A DNA stretch of 42,000 bases. It comes from Chrysomallon squamiferum. Its lineage: Eukaryota; Mollusca; Gastropoda; Neomphalida; Peltospiridae. The position numbers and the translations under genes were made by a program. Of this stretch, positions 11,058-22,959 are shown in pieces. The notes under the pieces are model-generated. The model did no database searches, was not told the origin of the DNA, and saw nothing but the letters and a program-made list of their open reading frames with translations. The stretch spans positions 28,161,881 through 28,203,880 of the forward strand of contig CM022670.1 of NCBI GenBank assembly GCA_012295275.1, given 5' to 3'. Position 1 is the first letter of the stretch; each line of letters starts with the position of its first letter.

Positions 11058-11152
11058 ATAGAAAACAAGTTCATGTTACCTCTGAACACTCCACCACCAA
11101 TACTGCTCTGATGCCAAAAACAGCATGCTGGGAGATGCTGCAGATTGTAAAG
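11058..11152 (+). CDS. Candidate plus-strand coding exon, hypothetical
   Basis: A near-ideal acceptor (TCTTCTTTCTTTTTTAG) precedes this 95-nt segment. With two bases completing the previous codon, one frame is open for 31 codons of mixed composition: RKQVHVTSEHSTT, NTALMPKTACWEMLQIVK. The other two frames stop. It ends AAAG|GTGTGA, a modest donor. If that donor is not used, the frame ends one codon later (GTG TGA) and this would be a terminal exon, with AATAAA at 11,445-11,450. As an internal exon it leaves phase 0, which fits the exon at 38,347. No domain recognised. Confidence 0.35.
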
Positions 11153-12844
11153 GTGTGATGTTGCATGTGAACCTGTGCATCAATATTTGAAAGTGTGTTT
11201 GCACTTAAGCCATAAAGTGCCAGTGTAAATATTTCCCCTAATTTGGCTGTTGCTTATCTCACAGCATTGCAATGTTATTCTGTGTTAATAACTGATTTGA
11301 AACATTCCGCATCTATAAAGTAGAAAAGCCTGTATAACTGGCTTGTTGTTGTTGTTGTTTTTTTTATTTATTTATTATGGCAGATTATTAAAGAAAGTAA
11401 ACTGAGTGGATTACATAAAAAAAATCTATTAGATAACTGGAGTTAATAAAATATTGATTGCTTTTCTCACCTAAGTTCAATGGGATATGTTCCCATACTT
11501 GTCAACCCCATTTGATGGTGAAATCACTTACCAGAATGTTTCAACTCTTTCCCAAGAGGAAATCTGCACATAAAGTTAAAATGCATACTACAAATTTCCA
11601 AGACATTCAGGAGGCTTTTTGTGTTAACAAAAATCACATCAGTTGACATACAATGGTCTGTTCAATCAATTTGAACTGTACATAATGCTAATTATATAAC
11701 TTAACATTCAGGTGTGTAAAAGACTTATTGTTTACTGCCAGAGTATCATAAACAGTCACTAACAAAGCTAAAATCTATAAGGATGTTTTTACTAAGAAAA
11801 ATTAAGCATATAAAAAAAGTTTTCATTAATTGATTTCTCAAAGTAAATGTAACTCCTAAAAATTGTGTAAAATACATATTCAGTACACACACTGGATAAA
11901 CTGAAATCATCTGAATGCTGAAACTAGTTATATTATTAAAGCAACTAGTTTATCTTGAATAGTGTACATATACATGATAGAACTTTTATATATAAAAAAT
12001 TCAATATTTTACATTTTAATTATTAGCCAAATAAATTTTACTAATATTTTTTTCACTGGAAGTGAAAATCCAAATATTGTTTTACTTGTTTTTATCTGCT
12101 GACACAATATTAAATAATAACTCAGATTCCCTCTCTTATTCACAAGCAAAGCCCTTAACTTCTCCATTTTTCATTAAAAAAGATTTACACTCCATTTCTT
12201 TATTTTTTTATGTTTTCTCACTCCTGACAGACAAACTTTATTGGTCCTTCTAACAAAAATTAAAAACACTTTACAGAATATTTTCTCAGGTATAAACCAA
12301 CAAAGAAAAATAGCAGACATTTGTCAACAATGATGATTTCAATAAGAAATTCCACAGAGTGACGACAAAAATAAAGACATCTTTCTGTGACGGGTACAGA
12401 AAAGTGTGAAAAATCAAGAGAAAATATTTTAAATACAATTTCTGAGGAATTCAAACCACGTAGCTGTGACATCAGACATTTCACCTGTTGTCACATCAAC
12501 ACGCATTTCATTAACCAAACAAACAGCAACAATGAGTACCTGTCAAATGAGGAGATTTTTTTTTTTTTTTTCCTATTTCATTTCCTGGCAGTTGTTGTCT
12601 GTGAAACAGTGTTGCATGTTTGAGATTTAAAAAAATATTCACAGATAAAATGCCAAAAGCATAAAAAAAAATATTAAAAAAGTGAAAAATAAACTTCTGC
12701 CTCAGATGAACTGTAAAATAAAAAGAATGCTTACTTGGTGTTTGTGAATTTTTTGTGACAGAATTGTTTGCTGATGAGTTGGTGAGAAGATGGGAGGTGA
12801 CATCTTAACAGGGAAATAAGTTAGCTGACGTTTTCTAGTGAAGT
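11153..12844. other. Long unique AT-rich stretch
   Basis: A (GTT)5 run near 11,345, minus-strand donor-like sites at 11,530 and generally AT-rich DNA. The region 12.36-12.53 kb is more complex but gives no exon I can bound. No RNA gene seen. Confidence 0.4.
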
Positions 12845-12946
12845 AAAATAATAGTAATAATAATAATAATAATAAAGTAAAATAATAGTAACATGAAACC
12901 TTGTGATTAACAAAATATAATAGTAATAAAATAAAAACATATAATA

Positions 12947-13033
<87 letters not shown>

Positions 13034-13059
13034 GTAATACTAATAATAATAATAATAAT
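12845..13059. repeat. (AAT)n microsatellite
   Basis: Long AAT repeat with AGT interruptions. The phrase AAAATAATAGTAA recurs in its left part. Confidence 0.95.
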
Positions 13060-13686
<627 letters not shown>

Positions 13687-13881
13687 TTCTAGCACATGGA
13701 GTATGAATATGAATACTTATGGCTAGCCGAATGTTCAAATTAGCAGTTGCTAAACTACCTGTAAGTGATGGCTGTCAATTTACTAAGTACAGGTATGAGA
13801 AACTTGATTGTAATTCCAAGGTAATCAGGTAATGTACGTATGTAAAGACTGTAAAAAGTTACAGGTGTTTAACTTACCTAC

Positions 13882-13914
13882 CTGTAGTTGTCAATCTGAT
13901 TAACACCAGGTGAA
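13882..13914 (-). CDS. Candidate 33-nt microexon B of the minus-strand gene
   Basis: Minus strand: a textbook acceptor (GATTTTTTTTCTTTCTCAG), then 33 nt, then CAG|GTAGGTAAG. The length is a multiple of three. With one base completing the incoming codon it reads SPGVNQIDNY and leaves two bases (AG). The exon at 2,481-2,580 needs exactly two incoming bases, and the upstream exon at 39,869-39,924 donates two (TG). All three phases therefore agree, giving Cys at the first junction and Arg at the second. One of the other two frames stops. A phase-preserving microexon can be skipped without a frameshift, so alternative splicing is possible. The gap to the 39.9 kb exon is 26 kb. Confidence 0.45.
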
Positions 13915-14420
13915 CTGAGAAAGAAAAAAAATCAAAAACACTTTCTACTTGTTACTTGTTCTGAATATATTATTATTTGTAGGAGAAAGACTGTCTGTTA
14001 GTTATAGCTTGTGTCTGGATTTCTAATGTACAGATCTTCCAATATATTTGTAAGAAATATCCAGTTTGACTACGAAGTATATCGAACAGGGTATTTGTTG
14101 TTCTTCTTTGTTTTTCATTGTTATTGATTTTGTTTGTTGGTTTTGATGTAATTGTTTTATTGTTGTTTTTGTTGCTATTGTTTTGTTTTTCTTCTTTTTC
14201 TTCTTTTTTTTTTTTTTTTAATGATTTTAACAAAGAAATAACAATAAGGATTTTGATAATTTTGTCCTCCAAAAAAGAATTATATATATTCTTTTTCATT
14301 TAGATTTCACAATCTACAAAAATTTACTTTTGCAGTTAAATTATTAAGCAATGGCATGTAACTTAACAAAAGATTTTTCATGGAGCTTTCCTTTCAATGG
14401 ACATTTTGTTTTTGTCAGTG

Positions 14421-14446
14421 TTATTATTGTTGTTGTTATTATTATG

Positions 14447-14512
<66 letters not shown>
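14421..14512. repeat. (ATT)n microsatellite
   Basis: ATT repeat with GTT and GATT interruptions. Confidence 0.95.
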
Positions 14513-14670
14513 TGTATCAGAAGTTTCAAATACATATGACAAGATATTACGTATAACAGGTGAGTTAATTAAAGGACTTGAACAAGATTACAATCTGTGT
14601 AACCAGACAACAGGTAAGTTAGATCAGATAACTTGTGAGAGATTCAAAACATTATACCTTGAATTAAAAT
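14513..14670 (+). CDS. Weak open frame with internal donor, hypothetical
   Basis: A plus-strand frame continues out of the ATT repeat: VSEVSNTYDKILRITGELIK, GLEQDYNLCNQTTGKLDQ, then to TAA. A consensus donor ACAG|GTAAGTT lies inside it at 14,612/14,613. There is no ATG and no acceptor (the upstream DNA is microsatellite), so I give it little weight. Confidence 0.12.
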
Positions 14671-15080
14671 AAACAAAATACTTCAAAGAATAGGTAATCA
14701 AATAATTTACCTGATAATGGCAACACACTTTGAAATAAAACCCATGGATAAAGTATTATGCAGAACAAGTTGTTATTTTTCCCAATTACCTTTTCCTCAG
14801 ACATTCAGGTATTTCAGAAAACAGTATACATTTTAAGTCAGTGACTTCACATTTTTGTAATTATAATTTAACTCATTCAAAAATCTTCATCACAACAAAA
14901 TGTTTTCAAGTTTGTCTAGTCACAGTATTGGTTTAAAATCCTTCATTTTCATAAGGTTTTACACAAAACGGTAGAGGTTAAAGTCTGCTTACAATAGCTA
15001 ACCTCAAAAGATTAACACTGCCTATCATTATGTAAGTGGTGGATTTAACATTCGGGTCAGGTCACAGCTGAGGACCCACG
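14671..15080. other. Unique AT-rich DNA
   Basis: Nothing recognised. Confidence 0.4.
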
Positions 15081-15540
15081 TTTCTACCCTTCCTACCCGT
15101 CACACTCTGCCAAGTCTTTCCTAGTGTCTTCTTTCTCACTTCCTGGGGGTTTTTCATCCTCCATGAGCATCTGGTTTTCCTCTTCCTTAATTAACCTATT
15201 TTGTACCCTAAATATGTTTACCTATTTTCTACCCTTTTCCTTGATTATCTGTGATTTCTGCCCCTTTTTTCCTAAAATCTATTTTTTCCCCTTTTTCTTT
15301 TTATCTTTTTTTTTTCTAACCCCTATTCTGATCTCCTGGATTTTCTTGCCCTTACAGTTACACATACTTTTTGTTTATATCTCTGTTCCTTCGTCTCCTG
15401 CCCCAGTGTTTTAACTTCCTTCCCTGTCTGTTTGTATTTTCTTGTTAACTCTATGTTTACTACAGTTTTTTGTCTCTGAAACTGTAATTTTCCATGTATC
15501 TACAAATCATTTTTCTCTGAAATACTCAGTTTTCTTCTTC
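15080..15540. repeat. Pyrimidine-rich strand-asymmetric region
   Basis: About 460 bases dominated by C and T on the plus strand, with recurring TTTCTACCC / TTTTCCTT / CCCCTTTTT phrases. It looks like a decayed low-complexity array. The frames through it are Phe/Ser-rich artefacts. Confidence 0.6.
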
Positions 15541-15542
15541 AC

Positions 15543-15690
15543 AGCAGACTGACACACACAAATTATGTGAAATTACACAGGAAATTTAAAACAGAAACTG
15601 GTTTTCATTTCACAATGCAATTTTTATTTTATTTTATTATTATTATTTTTTTATTATTCTGTAATGTATATGAGTGTTAACTAGTTTATG
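15543..15690 (+). CDS. Weak terminal-exon candidate
   Basis: The acceptor TTTTCTTCTTCACAG leads into a frame reading RLTHTNYVKLHRKFKTETG, then a T-rich hydrophobic stretch to TAA. An AATAAA lies near 15,768. The second half is low-complexity T/A DNA, so the apparent membrane segment may be an artefact. Confidence 0.12.
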
Positions 15691-16850
15691 TAACTTATTT
15701 ATGTGTAGTGAATAATTAGAAGGCTGTTTTGTCTTTCACTATAAAAATTTCCTCATATGTATAAATTAATAAAATGAAAATATGTTGGTTTGTTTTGGAA
15801 TACTGTGCTTTATTTGGTTAATAAAACACAGTTCTTTACTACATATAAAAATAAATTAAAAAAAATATAAATGATTCATATAGTATATGATATACACAAA
15901 AATATTCATTAGGCACCTTCAGGAAAAACATATATGCACACATAATACATGAATTACAGATTCTCAATACAAAAACAGACACTCTCATACATCATACACA
16001 TTGTATGCATAACACATGTCATATACATAGCACTGCTGAATTCACGAGAGGCTCAACATATCTACCAGTGATAAATAATGAAGAAGCTGACATCTCATTC
16101 TTCTTCCGTCTTTACAAACATCTCACTTAGCAAATATACTGCTGACTTTTGCATAGATACAAATGGTATTCTATATGTATGTGTATGTATGCATGCAGTT
16201 ATGTATGTATTCCACAAAATGAGTGTATATATGCATATAAAGTAAATATTGATTCATATGAAAAATACTAATTTCATTATTTTTTATTATAATATTTTAT
16301 CACATACTGGAAGGATCTTTGGTTATGTTAATTTCCTGAGACAGTGTAGTATGAAACAAAAAATAGAATTTAAGTTGTGCTATACACTGAATATTATGTG
16401 CTGATACCAGCATGATCTAACTTTCAGAATACAGTTTTTTTAATTAACTCAGGATGAAGTTTTTAAAGTATATAACAGACAAATTAAAAGTAATTCAAAG
16501 ATACAGTTAAATATCACTGACATGGTTACACACTGGTTACAACCATTCAGTTACTGATCAGTCATATCAACATTTATCATTAAATGAACCAAACTCTTTT
16601 TTGTTTCTTTCTTTCTTTTGGGTTTAGACCATTCTGGTTGTCAGCCTTTCATATCATCAATAGTGTATATACTTTGTCTTATTATAATGTGAGAACATGT
16701 TAAAAATAATGTTATTAAAATTATGATACAACAAATAAATAATAATACAAGGAGTAGTAATAAGATGGTTATAGAAGCAGCTGCAGTAGCAGTAGCAAAT
16801 ATAGCCTTGGGTGTAGTATTAGGAGTAGTGGTAATTACAGTAATAGTGAT
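15691..16850. other. Unique AT-rich DNA
   Basis: Short TATG and CATA runs near 16,180-16,215. No gene recognised. Confidence 0.45.
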
Positions 16851-16851
16851 G

Positions 16852-16906
16852 TTGACAATAATAATAATAATAATAATTTCAACAATAACAACAATAACAA
16901 ATCCTT
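16852..16906. repeat. (AAT)n/(AAC)n tract
   Basis: Imperfect ATA/ACA trinucleotide repeat. The adjacent AGTAGTAATA-type sequence makes both strands open. Confidence 0.85.
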
Positions 16907-17232
16907 TGTTAAAAAAAGAAAAAGAAAATCTGTCACTTACCAAAAACAATCAGAAAACAAAAGTTGAATGACAGGAAATCTTAGCATCACCAGAAATATC
17001 ATCACTTTTTAATGTCCTCACAGAAAAAAAACACCTATCTAAAGTATCAGTGAGACAGCATCTCCACAGGCTGTCACTTCCAAACTTACAACTTCTTTAA
17101 TATGCTGTAACTTCAGGCTGTGTTTGTACTGTGTAAATTAACACCCAGTCGACTACGTCATTTGAGGCAACATGGGATTTTTTTTTTTTTTTTTTTCACT
17201 TCTGTTCCCTTTTTTTTTTTTTTTCGTTTCAG

Positions 17233-17254
17233 GACAAAGTTTCGACAACACCAG
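17233..17254 (+). CDS. Candidate 22-nt microexon
   Basis: A very long pyrimidine tract (17,178-17,229) ends in TTTCGTTTCAG, followed by GACAAAGTTTCGACAACACCAG and then the donor GTAAGA. All three frames are open (for example DKVSTTP or QSFDNT). The length is not a multiple of three, so inclusion would shift the frame or the exon is untranslated. It sits in a more complex island (17.1-17.5 kb) with a TACGTCAT site. Both splice sites match consensus closely. Confidence 0.3.
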
Positions 17255-17279
17255 GTAAGAACAAATGCTGACCGGCTTG

Positions 17280-17530
17280 TGTGGTAACATAAAACCCATA
17301 ATGCTTTGCAAGTTTAAGAGAGGGATACACAAAATGTGTGCTAATCATTATTGGCTAAACAAGTTCTCGTGTTGGATAAATTGCAATAAGCCGTGGATTT
17401 ACTTTTTCTGGCAGGGAGCGGAACATTCCGTGACTGAAGTCTGAGCAAACACAAGTGAGGAGGAGTAATGTGAAAAGCAGTTCTCTCTCTTTTCAAACTC
17501 GTAAAACAGTTGTAAACTTACCTCAACACC
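17280..17530. promoter_or_regulatory. Complex non-repetitive island next to the 22-nt microexon
   Basis: A less AT-rich stretch containing ATTGG (an inverted CCAAT) and CpGs. It ends with a minus-strand donor-like GAG|GTAAGTTT at 17,522. Such an island beside a candidate microexon could be splicing or transcriptional control DNA. Function not shown. Confidence 0.2.
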
Positions 17531-17632
17531 TTTACTTCTTAGAAGATTTTTTTTCTTTTTTAAAAATAATACTTTCAAGTCATTGTTTCTATTATTATTT
17601 TCAGGTTATTAACATTTTTTCTTAATTGTTTC

Positions 17633-17689
17633 ATATTTATTTATTTATTTATTTATTTATTTTACTTTATTCTTCTGTTTTTATTATTG

Positions 17690-17717
<28 letters not shown>
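17633..17717. repeat. (TTTA)n and poly-T tract
   Basis: TTTA tetranucleotide repeat 17,633-17,664 and a poly-T run of about 28 bases at 17,690-17,717. Confidence 0.9.
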
Positions 17718-17720
<3 letters not shown>

Positions 17721-17814
17721 TTATTACTGTATTCTATGAAAATATTTTTATTTTGCTATACATTTTTAATACTGATAAAACTCTTTAAAAGTTAATAATT
17801 AAAAATTATAACCA

Positions 17815-17995
17815 AGCAGACATACAGAGACACACACCTACAGATAGATAGATGGAGCTTTTATTTCTGACAGACTGATGAACAGACAAACCAAACAAAA
17901 AAAAGTAGGTTGAAAGAGACAAACTGAACATCAGACAGAAAGAAAGACAGACAGAGAGTAAAACAGACAGATAACCAGGCGGACAGATTATTAAG
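17815..17995. repeat. Degenerate (CAGA)n/(GACA)n region
   Basis: CAGA and GATA motifs scattered in purine-rich sequence, an eroded tetranucleotide array. Confidence 0.7.
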
Positions 17996-18280
17996 ACTTT
18001 AAATGCTTAAAAGCTGAAGTTTTCTAAAACACATTAATACATTCCAGGTTCACGGTTTCTCTGTTAAAGATTTTTATCAGTTATACAATCAAAGTCCTCT
18101 ACCTGAAGGTGACTGTTTAAAACAGTTTTTTTTACTCCGTATAAAAAATAATAATAATAAAAAATATTTTAAAAGTAATACTAACGATAATTAATGCAGG
18201 TAGCTGAACTGCACAGATCTGGTTTCAACAATTAAACTGTTTTGAGCACCATGTTATTGACTCATTACTACAACTTAAAT
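17996..18280. other. AT-rich spacer
   Basis: Nothing recognised. Confidence 0.4.
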
Positions 18281-18289
18281 CATGCCAAA

Positions 18290-18325
18290 TCAGGTGACCT
18301 CTTATAATACTTCAGGTGACCTTTG
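18290..18325. promoter_or_regulatory. Pair of AGGTGACCT palindromes 22 bp apart
   Basis: TCAGGTGACCT occurs twice (18,290-18,300 and 18,312-18,322). The palindrome carries nuclear-receptor-type half-sites, and the second copy continues to TGACCTTTGAA, which overlaps HNF4/FTZ-F1- and TCF-like motifs. Binding is inferred. Confidence 0.3.
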
Positions 18326-18364
18326 AAAATAGGTGGTTTTCTTAAGAAAGACTGGAGTGTACTT

Positions 18365-18610
18365 ATGCAATGGAAAACACACATGCACAAACAATATACA
18401 TTTATATGCAGCTTAAGTCCATTAGGCTTCTTAACGACCATTAAAATGTCAACACCCAGATACACTTATAAGAGGCAAAGCTGGCTTACACACTTGTGTG
18501 TATGTTCAGGAGGGTGTAAGATTACAGTAAAGCTCTTGCTAAAAATACAGAGTAACAAAAACAAAATAACAAAAATTTATTTAATTTTTAAGGTCAAAAT
18601 ATTACTGTAA
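18365..18610 (+). CDS. Small ORF of 81 codons, hypothetical
   Basis: An ATG-initiated plus-strand frame begins MQWKTHMHKQYTFICSLSPL and ends in a Lys/Ile-rich AT-driven tail. The first 50 residues are mixed in composition with four Cys. No motif, signal peptide or splice support. Confidence 0.12.
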   Translation: MQWKTHMHKQYTFICSLSPLGFLTTIKMSTPRYTYKRQSWLTHLCVCSGGCKITVKLLLKIQSNKNKITKIYLIFKVKILL

Positions 18611-19840
18611 ATGTTAAAAAAAAATGTAAATAAATAAATAACAACAATTTGTTTAATTTTAATTTGAAAAGATTACTGCAAAAGGTATAACCAAAAATAT
18701 TTTTTTTATTATAATTTTTCTAACATGTTACATTTGAAATTGTTTTCCCTAGTTTATTTTGTTTTAGTTTTTTCTCTGAAAACTTAAAGTTTATTATTGT
18801 TTTATTTGTTTTTATAATACTCTATTGTTTATTGTAATATTATTTATTTATCTTTAATTTAAAAAAAAAATTAATTTATATTTAAATAATTTAATTAATA
18901 AGATGTTTTATGTACAGGCTGGAGTCTGTACGGCTGTTTGTAATGGCTGTGCAGCTCAGATTCCAGTCAAGTAGTACTACATGCTGAACAACAATTTTCT
19001 ATCACTTCACACATTATAACAGTCTAATCAAATTACTGACAAGATTTTTTTTGTTTTTTTGTTTTTTTTTAGAACTAATTTCAAACAGCAAATCAAATGT
19101 CCCAGCTGAAATAAAAACTATGCTGCATTTGGCAATCTAAAATAGAAGAAGAATATGTTTTTTTTATATTTTTATTAAATGCTAACTGCATGAATTCCAA
19201 GATTTACTGAAGGTTTTTTAGTGAGGTTTATTGATTTTATTTGTTTTAAATTTAATTTAAATTTTTTTTTTTCTTTTTCCATTATTTTCTGTTGTTTGTA
19301 GATTTCAAAAAAAACAAATTGTGGGGGGGTGTACAGTTGAGTTTGTGTGCTATTTCTATTTCTTTCATTTTGTTTTGATACAATAACAATGGTATTATTC
19401 AAATTGTTTTGATCTTTTATCTATAATAATACTAAATGTAAATATTTTACATTAATAAACACACAAACACCTCTACCCCTCAACAGACAACAACAGAAAA
19501 CACTTTGGTAAAAAAAGGAGAGATGAAAAAGAAATCAAAATTTAAAATTTTAATTAAAAAGATTACTGCATGGCTGAATAAATACTAAACAGTTCCAAAG
19601 ATAAAAATAACTTGAATAATTTTTCAGTAAGATAATTAATAAATTCCTATTCCAAACATTACAAATTCCAAGTCAGTTTTCTGTAAAATACTTGCAAACG
19701 TTTCTATTCCAAACTTATCCTTAAAAATAACTCTATATCAGCTTTCAATAACACTTAATTCATGGTCAAAAAAATATTAAAACTTCAAAAATTAATGTAA
19801 CATCTTCACACAATCATAATCACAACTTTTCAAAAACACT
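18611..19840. other. Long AT-rich spacer
   Basis: A/T low complexity with poly-T runs. No gene recognised. Confidence 0.5.
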
Positions 19841-19849
19841 TAAGTCAAA

Positions 19850-20360
19850 GTGCAAAAGCATGTTGCTTTTCTTCCCTTCCCATTTTCATTTTCTTCTCCT
19901 TTTTTCTGTTTGTTCCTTCTGTCTCTCGACACCTACACACCTCTCCACTCCCATTGTCAGCCAGCGTACGGCACAGACAACACGCAGACAACAGCAGAGG
20001 CTGACGTAGGTGAAGCTGAACTCTCTTTGTAAGCGCTTGACAAAATCTATTATAAAAACGAGAACAAGATGTTTTTTCATCCCCGGATTGCAGACAGAAT
20101 TCGTCAATCATTAAAGTATCATCGCTGACGCAAACACGACACTAGATCTTTCTTGTCGTAAATGATGTAAGCCACTTGCTGACGCCAATGCATGGTAGAG
20201 GGGGGAAATTACACACACACACAGACAAAAAGAAAAAAAATCAATAGTACCTTACGTGTTGCTGCATTGTATACTATATAAGAGAGATGACGCAGATGTG
20301 ATAAAGAGTTTATTGCACACTAATCAGGTGTCTCTTACGTTAATGACGTATCTGGTTTCT
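19850..20360. promoter_or_regulatory. CpG-bearing island with clustered TGACG motifs and a TATA box
   Basis: TGACG occurs on the plus strand at 20,002, 20,126, 20,180, 20,288 and 20,344, and once inverted (CGTCA at 20,102). A CTATATAAG box lies at 20,274-20,282. CpGs are much denser than in the flanks. TGACG is the core of CREB/ATF-type bZIP sites (established). A promoter or enhancer reading is inference. TATA orientation suggests plus-strand initiation near 20.3 kb, but no exon downstream was found. Frames here on both strands have mixed residues but no splice support. Confidence 0.4.
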
Positions 20361-20550
20361 TTTACAGATTATACTTGACACACTAGTCTTAAATCTTGTG
20401 ATAAAAGCCAAATACTAAATCTTCATCACAATTCCAACAATTCCACTTACTTATTGTTTGAACAGCACCACTTATTATCAGTGTAGTCCCATTTAGTTAA
20501 ATATTTACTGTTAGAACAGTTCCACACTTACAGCCAGTAAAATCACACTG

Positions 20551-20692
20551 ACATTTTCACTTCTAGCACAATCCCATTTATAAAAATGTTAACTTCTAAC
20601 ACAATCCCATTTATGAAAATGTTAAGTTCTAGCACAATCCCAATAACAAAAATGTTAACTTCTAGCACAATCCCATTTACTTACATCTGGTA
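20551..20692. repeat. 33-bp minisatellite
   Basis: Four units starting TTCTAGCACAATCCCATTTA at about 20,560, 20,594, 20,627 and 20,660. Flanking 20.43-20.74 kb holds more diverged units with ATCCCA/AGTCCCATTTA. Confidence 0.9.
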
Positions 20693-20796
20693 TAATCCCA
20701 GTTACTGAAACATATGTAAAAAATATCCCAGTGCTACTACCTGGAATAATCTGATGAATTATTATGTTTCTATTTATTACTAAATCATCTCACTAA

Positions 20797-20797
<1 letters not shown>

Positions 20798-20827
<30 letters not shown>

Positions 20828-20828
20828 G
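20798..20828. repeat. (GTT)n microsatellite
   Basis: About ten GTT units. Confidence 0.95.
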
Positions 20829-21180
20829 ATGAGGTTATTGGCTTGTTGTTAATTTCTTTTTCTTTTTTAATTTAAAAAAATTAATAATAATAATATATCA
20901 ATTTCTCTTTAAAAATGGGCATCATAATGGGCATTTACTCAGAACAGACCTTTTCATAAAAGTAAACTGAATAATGTGGCTGTAGGCAGGTACTGTTTAC
21001 AATAAAGTTATTAGAAATATATATATAATCAGTTTAAGAATGTTTTGCTCTGGTATTAGCTTGTTTCATTTTACCCATGAATCTTTTTAGATTTTAATAT
21101 TTTACATTTTGAAACATGATGTAATATGAATGGAGTCTTGTATGTTTAAAATAGTATCTACCAAATAAAACAGTGTTTAT

Positions 21181-21450
21181 CTCTGTACCTTCACAGCCTG
21201 GACTGCATTTCTTTTGTTAATCAGTGTAACACAGTGTTTTTTCAATACAAACTAATACTTATCTGTTTTTCCTTTGTCACTCAGTATGCCTTGTAAAAGA
21301 CATGTTACAGGTTGCTGATGTTAGGCTGCATTTCTTTTGTCATACAGTATACACTGTACAAGATTATGTTCGCCATTGCTTGCCTGATACAAAGTGATTC
21401 CAGTCTGTATTTCTTTTGTAGCTCAGTATACACTGCAGTACATCAATAAA
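21181..21450. repeat. Diverged minisatellite, about 60-75 bp
   Basis: Four units share CTG(C/T)ATTTCTTTTGT followed by a CAGTATACACTG-like phrase (about 21,204, 21,263, 21,329 and 21,405). Each unit resembles a splice acceptor (pyrimidine tract plus CAG). Confidence 0.65.
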
Positions 21451-22655
21451 ATATTGATGAGACAAAGTAATTTCCAATTTACTCTAACACTTTGTTTTTT
21501 TCATTTGCATACTTCCAGATGATACTACCTGCTTAATGAGCCAGCTACTAACAATGTGTTGACAATAACAACAACTAAAACAAAGAATCTAAAAATTATC
21601 TTACTTTTTAAGAAGCCTCTATAGGAACTGGTTCCAGAAAATTAGATATAGTTTTTAAATGTTTAACAAATGATCATGATTATTAAATGATATGATAATT
21701 CCCAATGTTGTTTTTAACTTCTTTTTTTTTTTTAATATTCTTGCTAGTTTACATTAATAATTATTAAAAAAAAAAAAAAAAAGGTATTTCTATTATTTAT
21801 ATATTTTTCTTAGTGTTGCATAAAATTAAATGGTCATATTATTATTATTATTATTATGATTATTATTATTATTATTATTATTATTTATAATCACTACTGT
21901 TTTGTTTTTGGTTTTTTTTCTTTTCTTTTTTAAATACTAAACATAAGTTAAACTAAAGCAGTAATTTGTATTTAGTAACTGAACTGATTAAACAAAACCA
22001 AGTTTATTATTCATTCATGTATTTACTACCTGGTATAATTTAACTAGAAAAACAACAGAAATGTTACAGACATACACTCATGTTTACTTACATCACCCCA
22101 GCCAGTCAGCCATGGACAGTATTAATTATACAGCACCAGATAAACATGCAGTTTTCACAGCAAGACAAATGTTCATGAATTTTCATAAATTCAAACCAAA
22201 ACAAAAACAAAGTGCAAATAAACTCTGTATATAACAGAAAAAACATAAGTCATAATTAGATATAAGATATGCATAATATAAATCTAATAAATATTTTACA
22301 TTATATACTTCACACTACACAAATGGATTCAATTCAGCAGTGTTTTGAATAAATTTATTCAAGTAACTACCACCATAACTTGTTAAAAGTATCCAGCAAC
22401 CCTTCTCTCATTATAAAATAAATTATTCAGAATAAAGCCACTATGATGGAATAGATTACACAAATAAAGAATTATACAAGGTAATAGAAATTCAAAACAT
22501 TAGCAATAAAACCTGCTGCTTAGGTCATGATGTAGAATACAGAGGTTCACCGGTTTAATTCACCACAATAAAACATTGTGTGTAACTTTAAAATTCTCTT
22601 CCTGGTTTAGTAACAATACACAGGTTTAAGACTGAGAAATGACAGCTTGCATGCC
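21451..22655. other. AT-rich spacer with an (ATT)n tract
   Basis: ATT repeat at 21,837-21,885 and a poly-A run near 21,766-21,782. Otherwise unremarkable. Confidence 0.5.
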
Positions 22656-22659
22656 TGCA

Positions 22660-22850
22660 CGTGCACACACACACACACATAAAGAGGCACTGACAGAGGA
22701 GAAACAGAGAAAAAAAGGGAAAGACAAACAGAGCAGACATGGGAAGAATGGGAAATAGAAAGAGAGACAGAGAGAAAGAACGAGACAGACAGAAAGGAGA
22801 CAGAAAAGAAGAAAGAATGAGTAAGAGATAGAAAAAGAAATAAAGAGTTT
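22660..22850. repeat. (CA)n followed by a homopurine-like tract
   Basis: CA repeat to about 22,680, then about 170 bases almost free of T on the plus strand (AGAGACAG, GAAAGA, AAGAAG). Confidence 0.8.
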
Positions 22851-22959
22851 TTACAGTAACCCAGTACTTCTTGAACTATTTCTGTATGATTCTCCCTTGG
22901 GTTTTTAAACACAAAATGTCATTCATTCTTTCATTCCCTTATGTTTTTGTTAATCTTTG

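Noticed and set aside
12260-12484. 74-codon minus-strand frame MKCLMSQL...
   Set aside because: The first codon is GTG, and the C-terminal half is T-rich hydrophobic. No acceptor or donor.
14781-14825. 8-nt plus-strand exon between TTTTCCTCAG and GTATTT
   Set aside because: Too short and the donor too weak to separate from chance.
16641-16971. Overlapping frames on both strands, about 100 and 82 codons
   Set aside because: AAT/AGT trinucleotide-derived Ile/Ala/Val runs. Open on both strands for compositional reasons.
16941-17025. Minus-strand segment with acceptor TTTTTTTTCTGTGAG and donor TTTG|GTAAGTG
   Set aside because: All three frames stop before the donor, so not a coding exon. Could only be untranslated.
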